Positions 27,169 through 44,318 of a stretch of 64,000 nt of DNA are shown here, in pieces. Source of the stretch: Cacajao melanocephalus. Taxonomy: Eukaryota; Chordata; Mammalia; Primates; Pitheciidae. A program made the translations under genes and the position numbers. The stretch spans positions 1 through 64,000 of the forward strand of contig CAUYLG010038287.1 in assembly GCA_963573385.1 (NCBI GenBank), in the 5' to 3' direction. Every line of letters begins with the position of its first letter. The stretch's first letter is position 1. The notes under the pieces are model-generated. The model ran no database searches, had not been told where the DNA came from, and saw nothing but the letters and a program-made list of their open reading frames with translations.

Positions 27169-30100
27169 ATGTGGTGGAAGGTGCCCCTGCTTGTGGGGTT
27201 CATCGTGCTAGGCACACATGTCTGCAGCTGCAAATTTGTAGACACTGATAAGAACTTGGATTATTTCGCCAGTGCTGTGGAGTATGCTGTGTTTCAGTTC
27301 AATGAGGACCAGGAGGATGAGTTTGCCTACAAGTTTCTGCGGGTCCACCGGAGCCAGCGCAAGGTGAGCGGCTGCTGTCTCTCCCCGTGAACGCTGAGTT
27401 CTCCGGTGCCAGACCAGGGCTGGGTGGATCCTTGGTCTGCAGGAAAGAGCAACCACTTTCTGAATTCTGAAAATATGCATATAATCATATAATTTAAATG
27501 TAAGGTATCATTAGGAGAGCTTCAGCTTTCTATTTTGCTTTCTTAATGAGGGTAGCCCCTGAAAACAGGACATGGGTGTGAGCGTGTTGGTTTGTGATTG
27601 GGCATGAGTGTATGTGTTGGTGTGTGTCAGGGCATAGATGTGAATGCGTAGTTGGTGTGTTGGGGCATGAGCCTGTGTGTATGTGTTGGTATGTTGGGAC
27701 ATGAGTGTGTGTGTGAGTGTGTAGTTGGTGTTTGTTGGGCATGAGCATGTGAGTGTGTTGGTGTCAGAGTGTGTGTGAGTGTGTTGGTGTCAGAGTGTGT
27801 GTGTGTGTTGGTGTGTGTTGGGCATGAGAGTGTGTGTTGGTGTGTTGGGCATGAGTATCAATGTGTTGAGGCATGAGTGTGTGAGTGTGTTGTGTGTTGG
27901 GACATGAATGTCTATGTGAGTGTGTATTGGTGTGTGCTGAAGCATAAATGAGTGTGTGGAGTTGAAATTTGGGACATGAATGCATGAATGTGTTGGTGTG
28001 TGTTGGGGCATAAGTGTGTGTGTGTTGTGTTGGCATAGGAGTGTGTGAGTGAGCGTGTTGGAGCATGAGTGTGTGTGAACGTGTTGTTGGTATGTGTTGA
28101 GACATGAGTGTGTGTGAGTGTGTTGGGGCATGAGTGTGTGTGTTGTGTGTTGGGGCATGACTGTATGTGTGTTGGTGTGTGTTGGGGCATGAGTGTGTGT
28201 GTGTTGTTGGTGTGTGTTGCGGCACGAGTGTATGTGTGTTGGTGTGTGTTGGGACATGAGTGTGTGTGAGTGTGTTGGGGCATGAGTGTGCGTGTTGTGT
28301 GTTGGGGCATGAGTGTATGTGTGTTGGTGTGTGTTGGGGCATGAGTGTATGTGTGTTGGTGTGTGTTGGGGCATGAGTGTGTGTGTTGTGTGTTGGGGCA
28401 TGAGTGTATGTGTGTTGGTGTGTGTTGGGGCATGAGTGTGTGTGTGTTGTTGGTGTGTGTTGGGGCACGAGTGTATGTGTGTTGGTGTGTGTTGGGACAT
28501 GAGTGTGTGTGAGTGTGTTGGGGCATGAGTGTGTGTGTTGTGTGTTGGGGCATGAGTGTATGTGTGTTGGTGTGTGTTGCGGCATGAGTGTGTGTTGTGT
28601 GTTGGGGCATGAGTGTATGTGTGTTGGTGTGTGTTGGGGCATGAGTGTATGTGTGTTGGTGTGTGTTGGGACATGAGTGTATGTGTGTTGGTGTGTGTTG
28701 GGGCATGAGTGTATGTGTGTTGGTGTGTGTTGGGGCATGAGTGTGTGTGAGTGTGTTGGGGCATGAGTGTGTGTGTTGTGTGTTGGGGCATGAGTGTATG
28801 TGTGTTGGTGTGTGTTGGGGCATGAGTGCATGTGTGTTGGTGTGTGTTGGGGCATGAGTGTGCTGATGTGTTGGAGCATCAGTGTGTGAGTGTGTAGGTC
28901 ATGCATGTTGGGGCATGAGTGGGTATCACTGTCACTTGCATGGATTGCTATCCCCAAGGGATGTCTGCTTTCTAGACAACTTTCAGGAGAGATGTGAGTT
29001 CCAGCCTGGGAAGATTTCCTGATTGGATTGGATTTCTCTCTCTCTGGATGTTTCCTGAGTTTCATGAACTTGTATTTACAGAAATGACCATAACTTTTAA
29101 TAACTTTTTGTAGCATCCTAATAAACACACAGAACAGCAAACTTAATATTACTTCAATTAATATTTGCAAAATAAACACTTTCATGCAGTCTTCACTCAC
29201 ATAAAGGACACAACATTGCGGCCCCCAGGAGTCCCCCCCCCAGGTTACTGCCTAGATCTATCTTCCACGGAATAGTGTCATTCTGTGTACGCGGCCTGCG
29301 CTGCCGTGTAGGATTCGATCATGTGATGGTCCACACCCTGGGTATTCATCACCCTGTCAATGTGACTGTCAGGTACTGGCCATCAGGAAGAGTACTGTAG
29401 GAAAGACTCTGCGTGCTTTTGGTGTAGCGAATGGATATCTTTTTTTGTAGAAAAATGGAGAACTAAGAGAACAATTTTTAAAAAGTAACTCGAAATAAGA
29501 AATAGGAGAAGAAAGATTGCACATGAAATGTATATCTTTATTTGCGTGAATAGTAACATTCACCTCTTCTGGCAACTTTTCTGTTTGATTCTCTTTGTTT
29601 TTCTCATTCCAAAATGAGTATTTCATAGAAGTGCCTAAAATTTCTTGTTGACAGACATGGACATTGATATATTTAATGGACTTGACGATGGGGCGTACCG
29701 TTTGTAAGAAACACGATGAAGACATTGACAATTGCCCATTGCAAGAAGGAACAGAAGAGAAAATGGTTTGAGAATAAAATCAACCCAAGTCATGAATCTC
29801 TCAGGAATGAAAAATGTCAAGGCGGGCCTTTGGGAGGAGGCTGAGGAAAGGCATCTAGGGTGACCCTGGGCAGAATGACAGTCCCTGACCCTCTCCCACC
29901 TGGAGTCAGGGCTCCTTCAGTGAAGGCAGAAGGCGGGAATTTGACAGAGCCTAGCCCTCAATGCCAGGGAGAGCCCTCTGCCCACAGCCCAGCTGACTGG
30001 ACACAGGCACCTGCAGATTCCACAGGGCCTATGTCTCTGGAGGGAGTCCTCACTCTGGGTCCCAGCCCTGTACCTTCCTGAGACCCTCGAGATCCAGGCA

Positions 30101-30796
30101 GATGGTGTTCTCCCTGTGGTCCTCACTCCTCTTTGCTCATGTTCTTGGGGATTGGAGGACTGCCTAGCTTCTCTGATCACCCAACCTGTCCCTCTAGTTC
30201 CTGTGTGGTAAGGATGTGTCCTGGTCAGTCTGAGTTTTGACACCATCCTCCCAGAACCCAGGATCAGTGGGGCTGATCTCACCCTCCCACCTCCGGCCTC
30301 AGGGGCACCCTCCCGTTGGGGTGGGTTTGCTGCCGCTGTTCAGTTGGTTAGTGACTGGCAGGGCCATCCCTTTGGTAAGTCCATGGTCTCCCCCAGAACA
30401 CACAGGGTGGGGGCACCTCATCCATCCTCATCTGCTCTGTGGAGGCCGTGAGTGGACAGGATGCTTCAGGGGTCAGGTGATGGTCCAACCAGGCATCCCT
30501 TCAGAAATCCCCAGGCTCATATGAGAGGATTTAACCACCTGCGCCCGTTGTCCTGCTGGAGACTTGGGCATTTCAAGCCCTGTTCCTGGGTGACTGTTTT
30601 TGCTTTTTATTTATTTACATCTGTAGTTTTTAATACATCTTGACCCCCAATTGCATGCTAGATTCTCTCAATGCTTACATTTTCTAATTTGTATGTTACA
30701 ATTTTTTTTCAGGTGCGCTGCACTTTTATAGTAGATGTTCAATGGTGGCTTTCCCAGTTTACCCTCCTGAACAGCACCTGTGGGGAGAGAAGGTGA
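27169..30796 (+). CDS. CST12: CST12-like cystatin, copy B, three exons, intact
   Basis: Exons 27169-27363 (65 codons), 29655-29765 (37) and 30713-30796 (27 plus TGA) join in phase 0 to 129 residues, a normal type-2 cystatin length. Donors are AAG|GTGAGC and ATG|GTTTGA; acceptors are TTGACAG and [26 protein letters not shown] is a signal peptide. Exon 1 has [23 protein letters not shown], exon 2 [12 protein letters not shown] and DEDIDNC, exon 3 VRCTFIVD and LLNSTC, giving the four canonical cysteines. QxVxG is missing (QRKTWTL at the join), and the PW of the second hairpin is WW here. LLNSTC creates an NST glycosylation sequon. This copy is the more canonical of the pair. Synteny points to an orthologue of mouse Cst12, a pseudogene in human annotation. 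No disabling mutation is visible, but expression is unproven. Confidence 0.82.
27571..28922. repeat. 1.35-kb TG-rich minisatellite in intron 1 of copy B
   Basis: Core unit of 32 bases (GTGTTGGTGTGTGTTGGGG, then CATGAGTGTATGT), near-perfect between about 28130 and 28860 and degenerate on both sides. Variants include GTTGTTGG, GGGACATGAG and TGCGGCATGAG. A second-order pattern of unit types repeats. All minus-strand frames lack stops over long distances, producing a 478-codon His-Thr-Pro-rich frame that is not a gene. Confidence 0.95.
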
Positions 30797-30885
30797 TGAC
30801 AGAGCCCATGGATTTTCGCAGCAGAAGCCCCCTCTTCCTCTAGAGTGTGGCAGTCTGTAGTCCTAGATCTGTGCAGCCCGGCAGA

Positions 30886-30891
30886 ATTAAA
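30886..30891 (+). promoter_or_regulatory. Polyadenylation signal ATTAAA of copy B
   Basis: ATTAAA 89 bases past the copy B stop, in the same sequence context (GCAGAATTAAAGGCAT) as in copy A. Confidence 0.55.
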
Positions 30892-31082
30892 GGCATTTCA
30901 GAGAACGTTCTGCATCCCTGAGAAGTTTTCACTCTCCTGTATTGTTTATAAGCCATTGATAAGCAATGGAGAATTTATTGTCATCATTATTACTTTGGTT
31001 GCAGATGCAGAGTGTTAAATCAAACTTTCTGATTGATTTGAGGCAGTTCCTATAGGGGTCCCACCACTTGGTTTGTGTGCTC

Positions 31083-31235
31083 ATGCATCCATCCATCCAT
31101 TCTTCTATTCCCTTCCTCCTTCTCTTCCTCCTCCCCTCCCTCTCTCCCTTCCTCCATCCCTCCCTTCCTCCTTCCTTTCCTCCCTCCTTTTCTCTCTTCT
31201 TTCCTTCCTTCCTTCCTGCCTTCCTTTCTTCTCCA
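31083..31235. repeat. (CCTT/CCTC)n pyrimidine tract downstream of copy B
   Basis: CATCCATCCATTC grades into CTTCCTCC and TTCCTTCCTTCC. Strong strand asymmetry (almost pure pyrimidine on plus) with mirror-repeat character. The long Arg/Glu/Gly and Pro/Ser/Leu frames here are artefacts. Confidence 0.9.
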
Positions 31236-32236
31236 GTTTCTCTGTGCTCTCATTCATCCACTCAAAATGAATGCAGCACATTTTGTTAGCCACATGTGTC
31301 CCCTCTGTTTCCATCTCAGGGACAGGCTCACCGTGAATGCCCCTTCAGCAGAGGGGCCAGGCCCAGACCCGGGGTCAGAGGAGGTCACTGAAGGTGACAG
31401 GAGGCTCTGCTCTCTGTGGACCCTGAGGGTTGCATGAAGCACAGCGATGTCTCTCCAGGGCTCAGACGTCTTCTCCAGGGCTTAGAAGATGGCAGCTCCA
31501 GTCCCCCTTCCCCACCTGCTCCTGATGCTTGTGTTACCCATCTGGGACCCAGCCAGGGCTTCATGGCCGCCAGCACCACTCACTGCCCCCAGGAGAAGCA
31601 CTGTGGTGACAGACACCCATCTCTCTGCTGGGGTCTTGGTGGAGGAACAGCCTTGGAGGGGCAGAAAGATGAGGTGATGCTGTGGTGGGGGGCATGCGTT
31701 GGGCAAAGAGACAGTGCAGCAGTTTCTGGAGGAGTCTTGCAGAATGAAAGGGCTAGGGGCTCTTTCCGCCTCCATCCCTGGTTTTGTGGGTGATGTGAAT
31801 ATTTCTTGGTAAGAAGTCTGCCTTTTTTCTGGCTGGCTCATTACCACAGATTTGTCACTTATGGGACAGAATGTTCAGAAACAGCTTTGGGTGTCTCCAT
31901 CGGTCATGGCAAAAAGATGGGACCGCTTTGGTCTTTGACCAGCCTGTGTGCAGGATTTGTGCGTAACATCCCTCCGCAATTTGATAGGGCATAGTTATAT
32001 TACCAAGGAAGGGTGTGTCTGCCTGCTTAGCCAAACAAATCTACTGCTGGCCCTCGGCTTTGAGAGCGCTGAGGCTGGGACGGGTGGAGCTCCTGCTCTT
32101 GGACCCGCTGTTCTGACAAGCGCAGCCACACCCTCCCTGAGCTCTGGTCAGCACTGCTCGCCGATGGAAGCACCTTTACTTTGAATTCCAAGTTCACAAG
32201 AAAGGCCTGGCGTCCTGCTCTTTTTCAAATTTGCCA

Positions 32237-32845
32237 GTTGTTTTCTACCTTGATCCACACAAAATCCCACTGGTTTCATTTTACGTTTCTCTTAGGGACC
32301 AGGCATTACCCCTATCTGTGGTGCAAAAGAAAATTTGGGCCTAAATCAGAAATACGTGAAGCCTTCGGGTGGCTGGCACTTGGGGCCATGGCTGTGAAAT
32401 GGTTCTCTAAGGTGCTCCAATACTTTAGAAATTGTGTTTACTGCAGTTGTGTATTTTGTCCATGGCCTGCGTTCTTTAGTTCCCGCTCTCTCAGAAATTA
32501 AAAACACGACCCTATTGCAGATTTCACGAGTTGGTGGTGTCCAGCCGTCGTGAGCTATGTAAGGAGCTTTGGTAGGTTGGTAAATTTTGTGCCTGCTGCT
32601 CTTGTTAGTTATATGATGAACTCAAATTAGTAGATTTTTGAATAATGTGTCAATATCCAAGATCATCGAGAATCCACAAGTCTGTCTTGTGTCCTGGAGA
32701 AATCGCTCTGGATTTGGCTCTGTCATTAGGTGGCCTGAATCAGTAGGAAGTAAAAATTTATTTGAATATTTTATCCAGTTATCAACCACCACCATATACT
32801 TCTCCAAAGTCTAAAACCTAGAAATACTGCTTTGGTTCAGTGAAT
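32237..32845. other. Spacer after copy B, nothing recognised
   Basis: No cystatin homology and no credible coding frame. Confidence 0.4.
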
Positions 32846-33060
32846 GTGTGTGTATGAGTCAGCTGTTGACCCAGACGTGCTGCATAACAAACCACCCCTC
32901 CTGTAGCTAACCACAGTGAGCCTTCATTTTCAGGTCCGTAGGTCTACAGGCTGACTGCCCCTTGGCTGGTCCAGGAGGCTTGGCTTCCCTTCAAGGTGTC
33001 ACAGCCTCACCAAGGGAGTCTGCTCTACACGCATCCTCGGACCCAGATCAGGTGATCCCA
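32846..33060. mobile_element. Possible old repeat remnant (MLT1/MIR-like)
   Basis: GTATGAGTCAGCTGTTG...GCATAACAAACCACCCC...TGGCTGGTCCAGGAGGCTTGGCTTCC resembles old interspersed elements with 'gcataacaaaccac' blocks. Family not resolved. Confidence 0.3.
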
Positions 33061-33254
33061 GACTCAGTGGGTCACTATGGTTAATCTTGACCAATAATAC
33101 AAATAGTGCAAATCAAATCAATGAAACATCATCATCTCCTATCCCATAAAGAAAGGCTAGGCTGAAGGCAAAGATATGAAGAAGCAGGGATTGGCACAGG
33201 TCAATACTTCTCTAATCAAACTGGATTCCAAGTATCAGCAGCATTTCGATCACA

Positions 33255-33370
33255 CGGGGAGATGGTTAGACATGCAGGATCTAGGCCTTGCCTCAGACCC
33301 ACAAACTCCGCACCTGCATTTGAACAAGACTCCCAGGTGGTTCATGTGCACGTTAACATCAGAAAGTGCA
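33255..33370. mobile_element. MER5-type hAT MITE fragment
   Basis: GACATGCAGGATCTAGGCC...CCTCAGACCCACAAACTCCGCACCTGCATTTGAACAAGACTCCCAGGTGGTTCATGTGCACGTTAA follows the right half of MER5A/B. Confidence 0.65.
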
Positions 33371-33375
33371 GATCT

Positions 33376-33540
33376 ACTACAGTGGTTTTCAAACTTGGCT
33401 GCAGATCGGAACCCCTGGGGAACTTTAAAAACAGCTGACTTCCTGGACCCTCTTCCAGAGATTCTGATTTGATCAATGAGGTGTGCCCTGGTGTTTCAAG
33501 ACTCCTTCAGTATTTTTAACATGCAGCAGGATTTGAAAAT
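33376..33540. mobile_element. MER5-type hAT MITE
   Basis: CAGTGGTTTTCAAACTTGGCTGCAGATCGGAACCCCTGGGGAACTTTAAAAAC, with TTCCAGAGATTCTGATTTGATCAATGAGG. The leading CAGTGGTTTTCAAAC is the terminal inverted repeat of this family. Confidence 0.75.
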
Positions 33541-34151
33541 CATGAATACATAATTAGTAAGTGACGAACATTTTGGCAATACATAATAAATCTAAATTTG
33601 CGTAAAGCTTTGCATCAATTTCTGATCTAGTCTTTTATGATACAGAAATACTTGTGTACCATCATGAAGATGTTGGAAAGGGATTGTTCGCTGCAATACT
33701 GTTTGTAACAGATGAAAATAAGAAACAACCGAAGAATCCACCTATGGGGAGAAAGTTTAAATACAGCACAATGCATTCGCACTCTGCAATGCTTTGCCCC
33801 CTGCCTGACAGATTCCTGCCCACATGTGTTTCCTGTACATTGCCCCTTCTCATGGAACTCATTGATCTTTGCAGCCTGGGAAGAGTGCTCGCCTCTCTGC
33901 CTTATCAGGATTTTTCTGGACACTGATTTGGGATTTTCACAGAAAAACAGAAGCTTTGAGAGCTCAACAGGTGCATGACCCCCTCCTCCCACTAAGGGCC
34001 AGGCCTGGACATCAGAGTGAGCCATGTGACCCTTACCCTGGTAGGACAGGGCAGGGGGGTACTGTTGGCCCAAGCCAAGGAAGTTCAGCAGCCAGGCATT
34101 CAGGAAACCAGAGTCAATGGCACAGGTGGGCAGAAGATGGCAGAGGGGCCC
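33541..34151. other. Spacer upstream of CST8, nothing recognised
   Basis: Contains overlapping frames of 66-198 codons on both strands. The longest (minus, ending in LTR sequence) has no recognisable domain. Confidence 0.4.
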
Positions 34152-34702
34152 TGTATTAGTCAGAGTTCTTTTAGGGGGACAGAACTTATATATATATATA
34201 TATATACATACATATATACACATAGCATAAGTTAATACTTAATCAATTCCTCTTTGTATAAAATTTATGTATAATAATTAACAATAAACTTATCTCTATA
34301 TATGTACACATAATTTATATATAAAGGGGAGTTTATAAGTATTAACTTTCATGATCACAATGTCCCGCAATAGGCTATCTGCCAAGCTGAGGAGCAAAGG
34401 GAGCCAGTCCGAGTCCCAAAACTGAAAAACCTGGAGTCCGACGTTCGAGGGCAGGAAGCATCCAGCACAAGAGAAAGAGATAGGCTGAGAGCCCAGGCCT
34501 GTCTCTCCTTTTCACGTTTTTCTGCCTGCTTTATATTTGCTGGCAGTTGATTAGATTATGCCCACCAGATTAAGGGTAGATCTTCCTTCCCCAGCCCACG
34601 GATTCAAATGTCAGTCTCTTTTGGCAACACCCTCACAGACACACCCAGGATCAATACTTTGTGTCCTTCAATCCAATCAAGTTGACAGTATCAACCATCA
34701 CA
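34152..34702 (-). mobile_element. MLT2-type ERVL solitary LTR, antisense, upstream of CST8
   Basis: Starts TGTATTAGTCAGAGTTCT with an AT-rich (TATA)n stretch, contains CAGTCCGAGTCC, GATTAGATTATGCCCACC, CCACGGATTCAAATGTCAGTCTC and CACCCTCACAGACACACCCAGG, and ends AATCAAGTTGACAGTATCAACCATCACA. These are the landmarks of an inverted ERVL LTR. A perfect 5-base duplication GGCCC flanks it (34147-34151 and 34703-34707). No internal retroviral genes are attached. Confidence 0.85.
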
Positions 34703-35432
34703 GGCCCCCCACTCTGAGGGCACAGCAGGAGGCATTTGCCTGCTCTCTGTGGGCCTGTGAGAGCTGCCTGGACCGAAGGCCGAGGCTGGCAAGTGGGAGG
34801 TGTCCTCACTGGGGCAGGACACAGGTGCTGGGTTACATCACAAAGCGTAACTTCCCTGCAGGGCGTGGAATCAGAAGGGCAAGGGAGACTGGAGACCAGG
34901 GCCCCCAGAGCCCCTTGACTGGGCCACAGGCATGAACTGAGCGTGCCAGAGACCCAGGAGAACACGGCTCGGGTCAGCACCCAACTCCACAGGGAGTGAG
35001 AGGGAGCTGCAGGCAGAGCAGGCTGAAAGTCCACCAAGAGCTGAGGCCACAAGGCCTCTGGGGCAGCCAGGGTTTACATGATCACATCATCCAGGACTGA
35101 GAAGCAGATAACAAGAGTGACGCCCACAGGGGTAGGCACAGACACTTCGGGGCCTACAGGGAGGAGAGTTCTCAGGATAAGAAGGGGAGGCTGGTAGAGA
35201 GACCCCTTAACTGGCAGTCCTAGGTGGGTTTCCTTGGAGAAAAAGAGGGCTAACCCCAAACAGTGACCCTAACGGCCCTGTCTCGAATCCAGCTGGGCTT
35301 ACGCTAAGAGGAGGCAACGTGTGGCACGAAGGTTCTTGAACCCATAGCAGTGGCCACAACCACCCCATCGTGCCAGCAGCTCCAGCCCTGGACGGACAAG
35401 GAGACTCGGCTGTGCCTCTTGCCCGAAGGACC
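34703..35432. other. CST8 5' flank
   Basis: Single-copy-looking, moderately GC-rich sequence running up to the CST8 start codon. It should contain the promoter and any 5' noncoding exon, but I see no clear TATA box. Confidence 0.4.
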
Positions 35433-41549
<6,117 letters not shown>

Positions 41550-41598
41550 TGGTGTTTTGGGGCATCCCTCCAACCTCTGCGACTACTTTATCCATGAA

Positions 41599-41604
41599 AA
41601 TAAA
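41599..41604 (+). promoter_or_regulatory. CST8 polyadenylation signal AATAAA
   Basis: Perfect AATAAA 50 bases past the CST8 stop, giving a short 3' UTR that ends near 41620. Confidence 0.75.
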
Positions 41605-41609
41605 GCAAT

Positions 41610-42053
41610 GGCAAATGGAGGCTGTTCCCAGCAAGCTTTCTCCATGCATGCCTCTCTGCTTGGCGTTTTGTTTTTTAGTTTCATAGTATTGGGGACAGAA
41701 GATGGGCATGTCCAGCTCCTCTTTCCTGGCACCAAGTGCAGCCACACACCTTTGGTTAGCTTGATGGTCTACCCGTCACCAAGTACAAAGGATAGGGTGA
41801 GGTCTGATTCCATTCCCTACAGCAAATCAGAGGAGGAATCCCTTTTGCTTAGGTAACAATCCCTTAGACACGTCTGCACCCAGTGGGTGCTAACTCAGCA
41901 GGTTCCTTCTGGATGCTTCCTTGGGCCTGAAGCTCTTCTTGTCTAAGAGTCCTGAGTGGATGGGTCATTTGGGCTGGGGGACCCTTGTGACAGAACTAGT
42001 AGCCCTCCCCTGTGGGATCTCTATAAATTGGGGGATCTGTGTATCTTCCTATG
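41610..42053. other. 3' flank of CST8, nothing recognised
   Basis: No coding frame or repeat recognised between the CST8 end and the MST-type LTR. Confidence 0.4.
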
Positions 42054-42404
42054 TGTATTAGTCTGTTCTCACACTGCTGATAGACATACCTGATACTGGA
42101 TAATTTATAAAGAGGTTTAATTGACTCCCAGTTCCACATGGTTGAGGAGACCTCATAATCATGGCAGAAGGTGAATGAGGAGCAAAGTCATGTCTTACAC
42201 GGCGGCAGGCAGAGAGCTTGTGCAGGGAACTCTCATTTATAATACCATCAGCTCTCGTGAGACCTATTCACTACCACAAGAACAGTGCAGGGGGCGGAAA
42301 CCACCGCCTTGATTCAACTAACTCAAGCTGGCCCTGCGCTTGACATGTGAGGATTATTATGATTCAAGTTGAGATTTGGGTGGGGACACAGCCAAACCAT
42401 ATCA
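42054..42404 (-). mobile_element. MST/THE1-type MaLR solitary LTR, antisense
   Basis: TGTATTAGTCTGTTCTCACACTGCTGATAGACATACC, GGATAATTTATAAAGAGGTTTAATTGACTC, CATAATCATGGCAGAAGG, and a terminal GGGGACACAGCCAAACCATATCA. Complete from end to end, with near-identical 5-base flanks (CTATG and CTGTG). Confidence 0.92.
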
Positions 42405-42499
42405 CTGTGTATGTAAAGAATGGTCACAAAGAGAGAGGGGTGGTGGCAATATATCTTGAAGGATAAGCTGTGTTGCACTGTTTGCATGTGTCTGTTCAT

Positions 42500-42501
<2 letters not shown>

Positions 42502-42539
<38 letters not shown>
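42502..42539. repeat. (GT)19 microsatellite
   Basis: An uninterrupted GT run, a likely polymorphic marker. Confidence 0.96.
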
Positions 42540-42540
<1 letters not shown>

Positions 42541-42544
42541 TGTG

Positions 42545-44318
42545 GAGAGAGAGAGGGAAGAGGGACACAGGGAAGGGGAACTTAAAGAAGAAAGTAGCCA
42601 AATAGGAACAAAAGCAGAAGATAAAATTCTCTTAAAGAAACTAATTATTAAACATATGTGTCTAACAGAGAAATATTTAATGGGTGGAGTTTCTGTTTTG
42701 CAAAATGAAGAGCTCTGGAGGTTGGATGCATGAGAATGTGAATAGACAACGCTACTGAACTGCAAATGAAAAATAGTGAAGATGGTACATTTTGTATGTA
42801 TTTTACTATAGTTAAAAAAATAGATGTATTTATTTTAAATGTAGTGTTAGGTATGATTCAAGAGGCTAACTGTATCTCCAACGTCCATTTGCAGAAGCCA
42901 AGTTGTACCTCCCATGGCTTGCTGGGTAAGTGGTAGGGATTTCAATATTTCTGCCCTGAGCAGGATGAGGCCATGAAACTCCCAGGCCTCGAACTTCTTT
43001 TCCCTTTGCTTCCTCTGGCTTAGCCAATGTGTGTTCCAGGAGTTGGAGACTCCTGCCCTGCCTTCAGGCCGCAGAGACAATGGGACTTGCCTTGGAAAGC
43101 TCTGCTGTTCCTAGCTATCTCCTCTCCCTCCTCCACCCCTGCCCGCGGTCTCCCTCCGCGCGCCACCCCCGTCATGCCCACTCTGCTTCCTCTGCTGAGG
43201 CCCTACCCTGCTTCCTTGTTTCTCTTCTCAATTCCCCAACTAACAAAGGAACCAGGATTGGGATGTGAAGCATCTTTTATGACTTGAGCTTAATACAAGT
43301 ACACTGATTGAAAGTACTTCTTTCCTATGTGCTAGGAAGACCCCATAAGAAATTGCCCTTCCGCCCCTCCAGCCCAGAGACATGAAGTCATGAGCCATGA
43401 GGAACAGCAGGCTGGAGAAGACTGCAGCCCAGCCTTCCAGGGGCTCCCAGTGGCCACATGGACTTACAGCTCCACGTGTCTCTTCTGGTTTTCTGGGATG
43501 TGAGTATCTTAGGAAAGACAGCATTTTTGGAACATCTTGAATTGTCTTTCCTGACAGACAGGTGAGAGGCAGCCTCAAGGACTCAGATGTCGGGAGCAGA
43601 CAAGAATCAGCAGTGTGTGACCAGTGCGGTGGGGGTGACGCCCACCTGCTTCCTGTATGGGCCTAGGGACACATCACATATATGTGTTTCTATGCACACG
43701 TCTATTTCTAAGTTCATTTCTATTTATATTAAAATTTAGTTTATTTTAATGTTACCTCTTTTCAATCTGCCTGTCCTAATCTCTTCCTTTTTTTTCCCCT
43801 CTAAACACACCGAACTGAAATAACATGCAAAACAGGCTTCATTTTTCCTATCCTGCATGTCATGTCTTTTGGCTAAGATAGTACAGGAGGATACACAGCA
43901 CACATGCATGCATAGAGACTCACTGTACACCACCTTTCCCTGCCTCTTCTAGAAATGAGCCCACTGTCTTAGGGCCTGCTGCGTTCTCTTACAGGTCATG
44001 GGAGCTCCGAATGCCCAGCGCTGTCTGGGTCTGGAATGCAGGAGCACTGGGAACACGGGAGACCATGGAGCTTGAGGGAACGGGGCAGAGCCAGGCAATT
44101 CGTGTGGTCTCAGATGCTGCCCAGGCTCAGGACTCACAGGGGTCTCCTTGCCCTCTGCCTTGCTGTCCTCCTTGTAGGGATACGTGGTCTGTCCACCTGG
44201 TGACCAGTCATGCGTATAATAAGAAGCAAGAATTGAGCTGAAGACAATCCTGGGCAGGGCCATGGGGCCCCTGCAGGTTCACAGGGAGTGAGGAGTGAGG
44301 TCTGTCTCAGTCTGTGTG
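42545..44318. other. Spacer, no gene recognised
   Basis: About 1.8 kb with short frames only. The block 43080-43240 is C-rich, but I recognise no gene or repeat family. Confidence 0.4.

Larger units (their letters stand above)
26822..32236. repeat. Tandem segmental duplication, copy B
   Basis: About 5.4 kb colinear with 19641-24785. It has a much larger intron-1 minisatellite and a CCTTC-type repeat in place of the CATC repeat. Homology ends after TTCACAAGAAAGGCCTGGCGTCCTGCTCTTTTTCAAATTT. Confidence 0.9.

Noticed and set aside
27764..29200. 478-codon His/Thr/Pro/Gln-rich frame on the minus strand, overlapping two further long frames
   Set aside because: It lies on the intron-1 minisatellite of CST12-like copy B. 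The 32-bp unit is stop-free in all three minus-strand frames, so long frames are automatic. No start context or unique sequence supports a gene.
35370..35432. 21-codon in-frame extension upstream of the CST8 ATG
   Set aside because: The upstream initiator would be GTG in untranslated leader. The ATG at 35433 begins a proper signal peptide.
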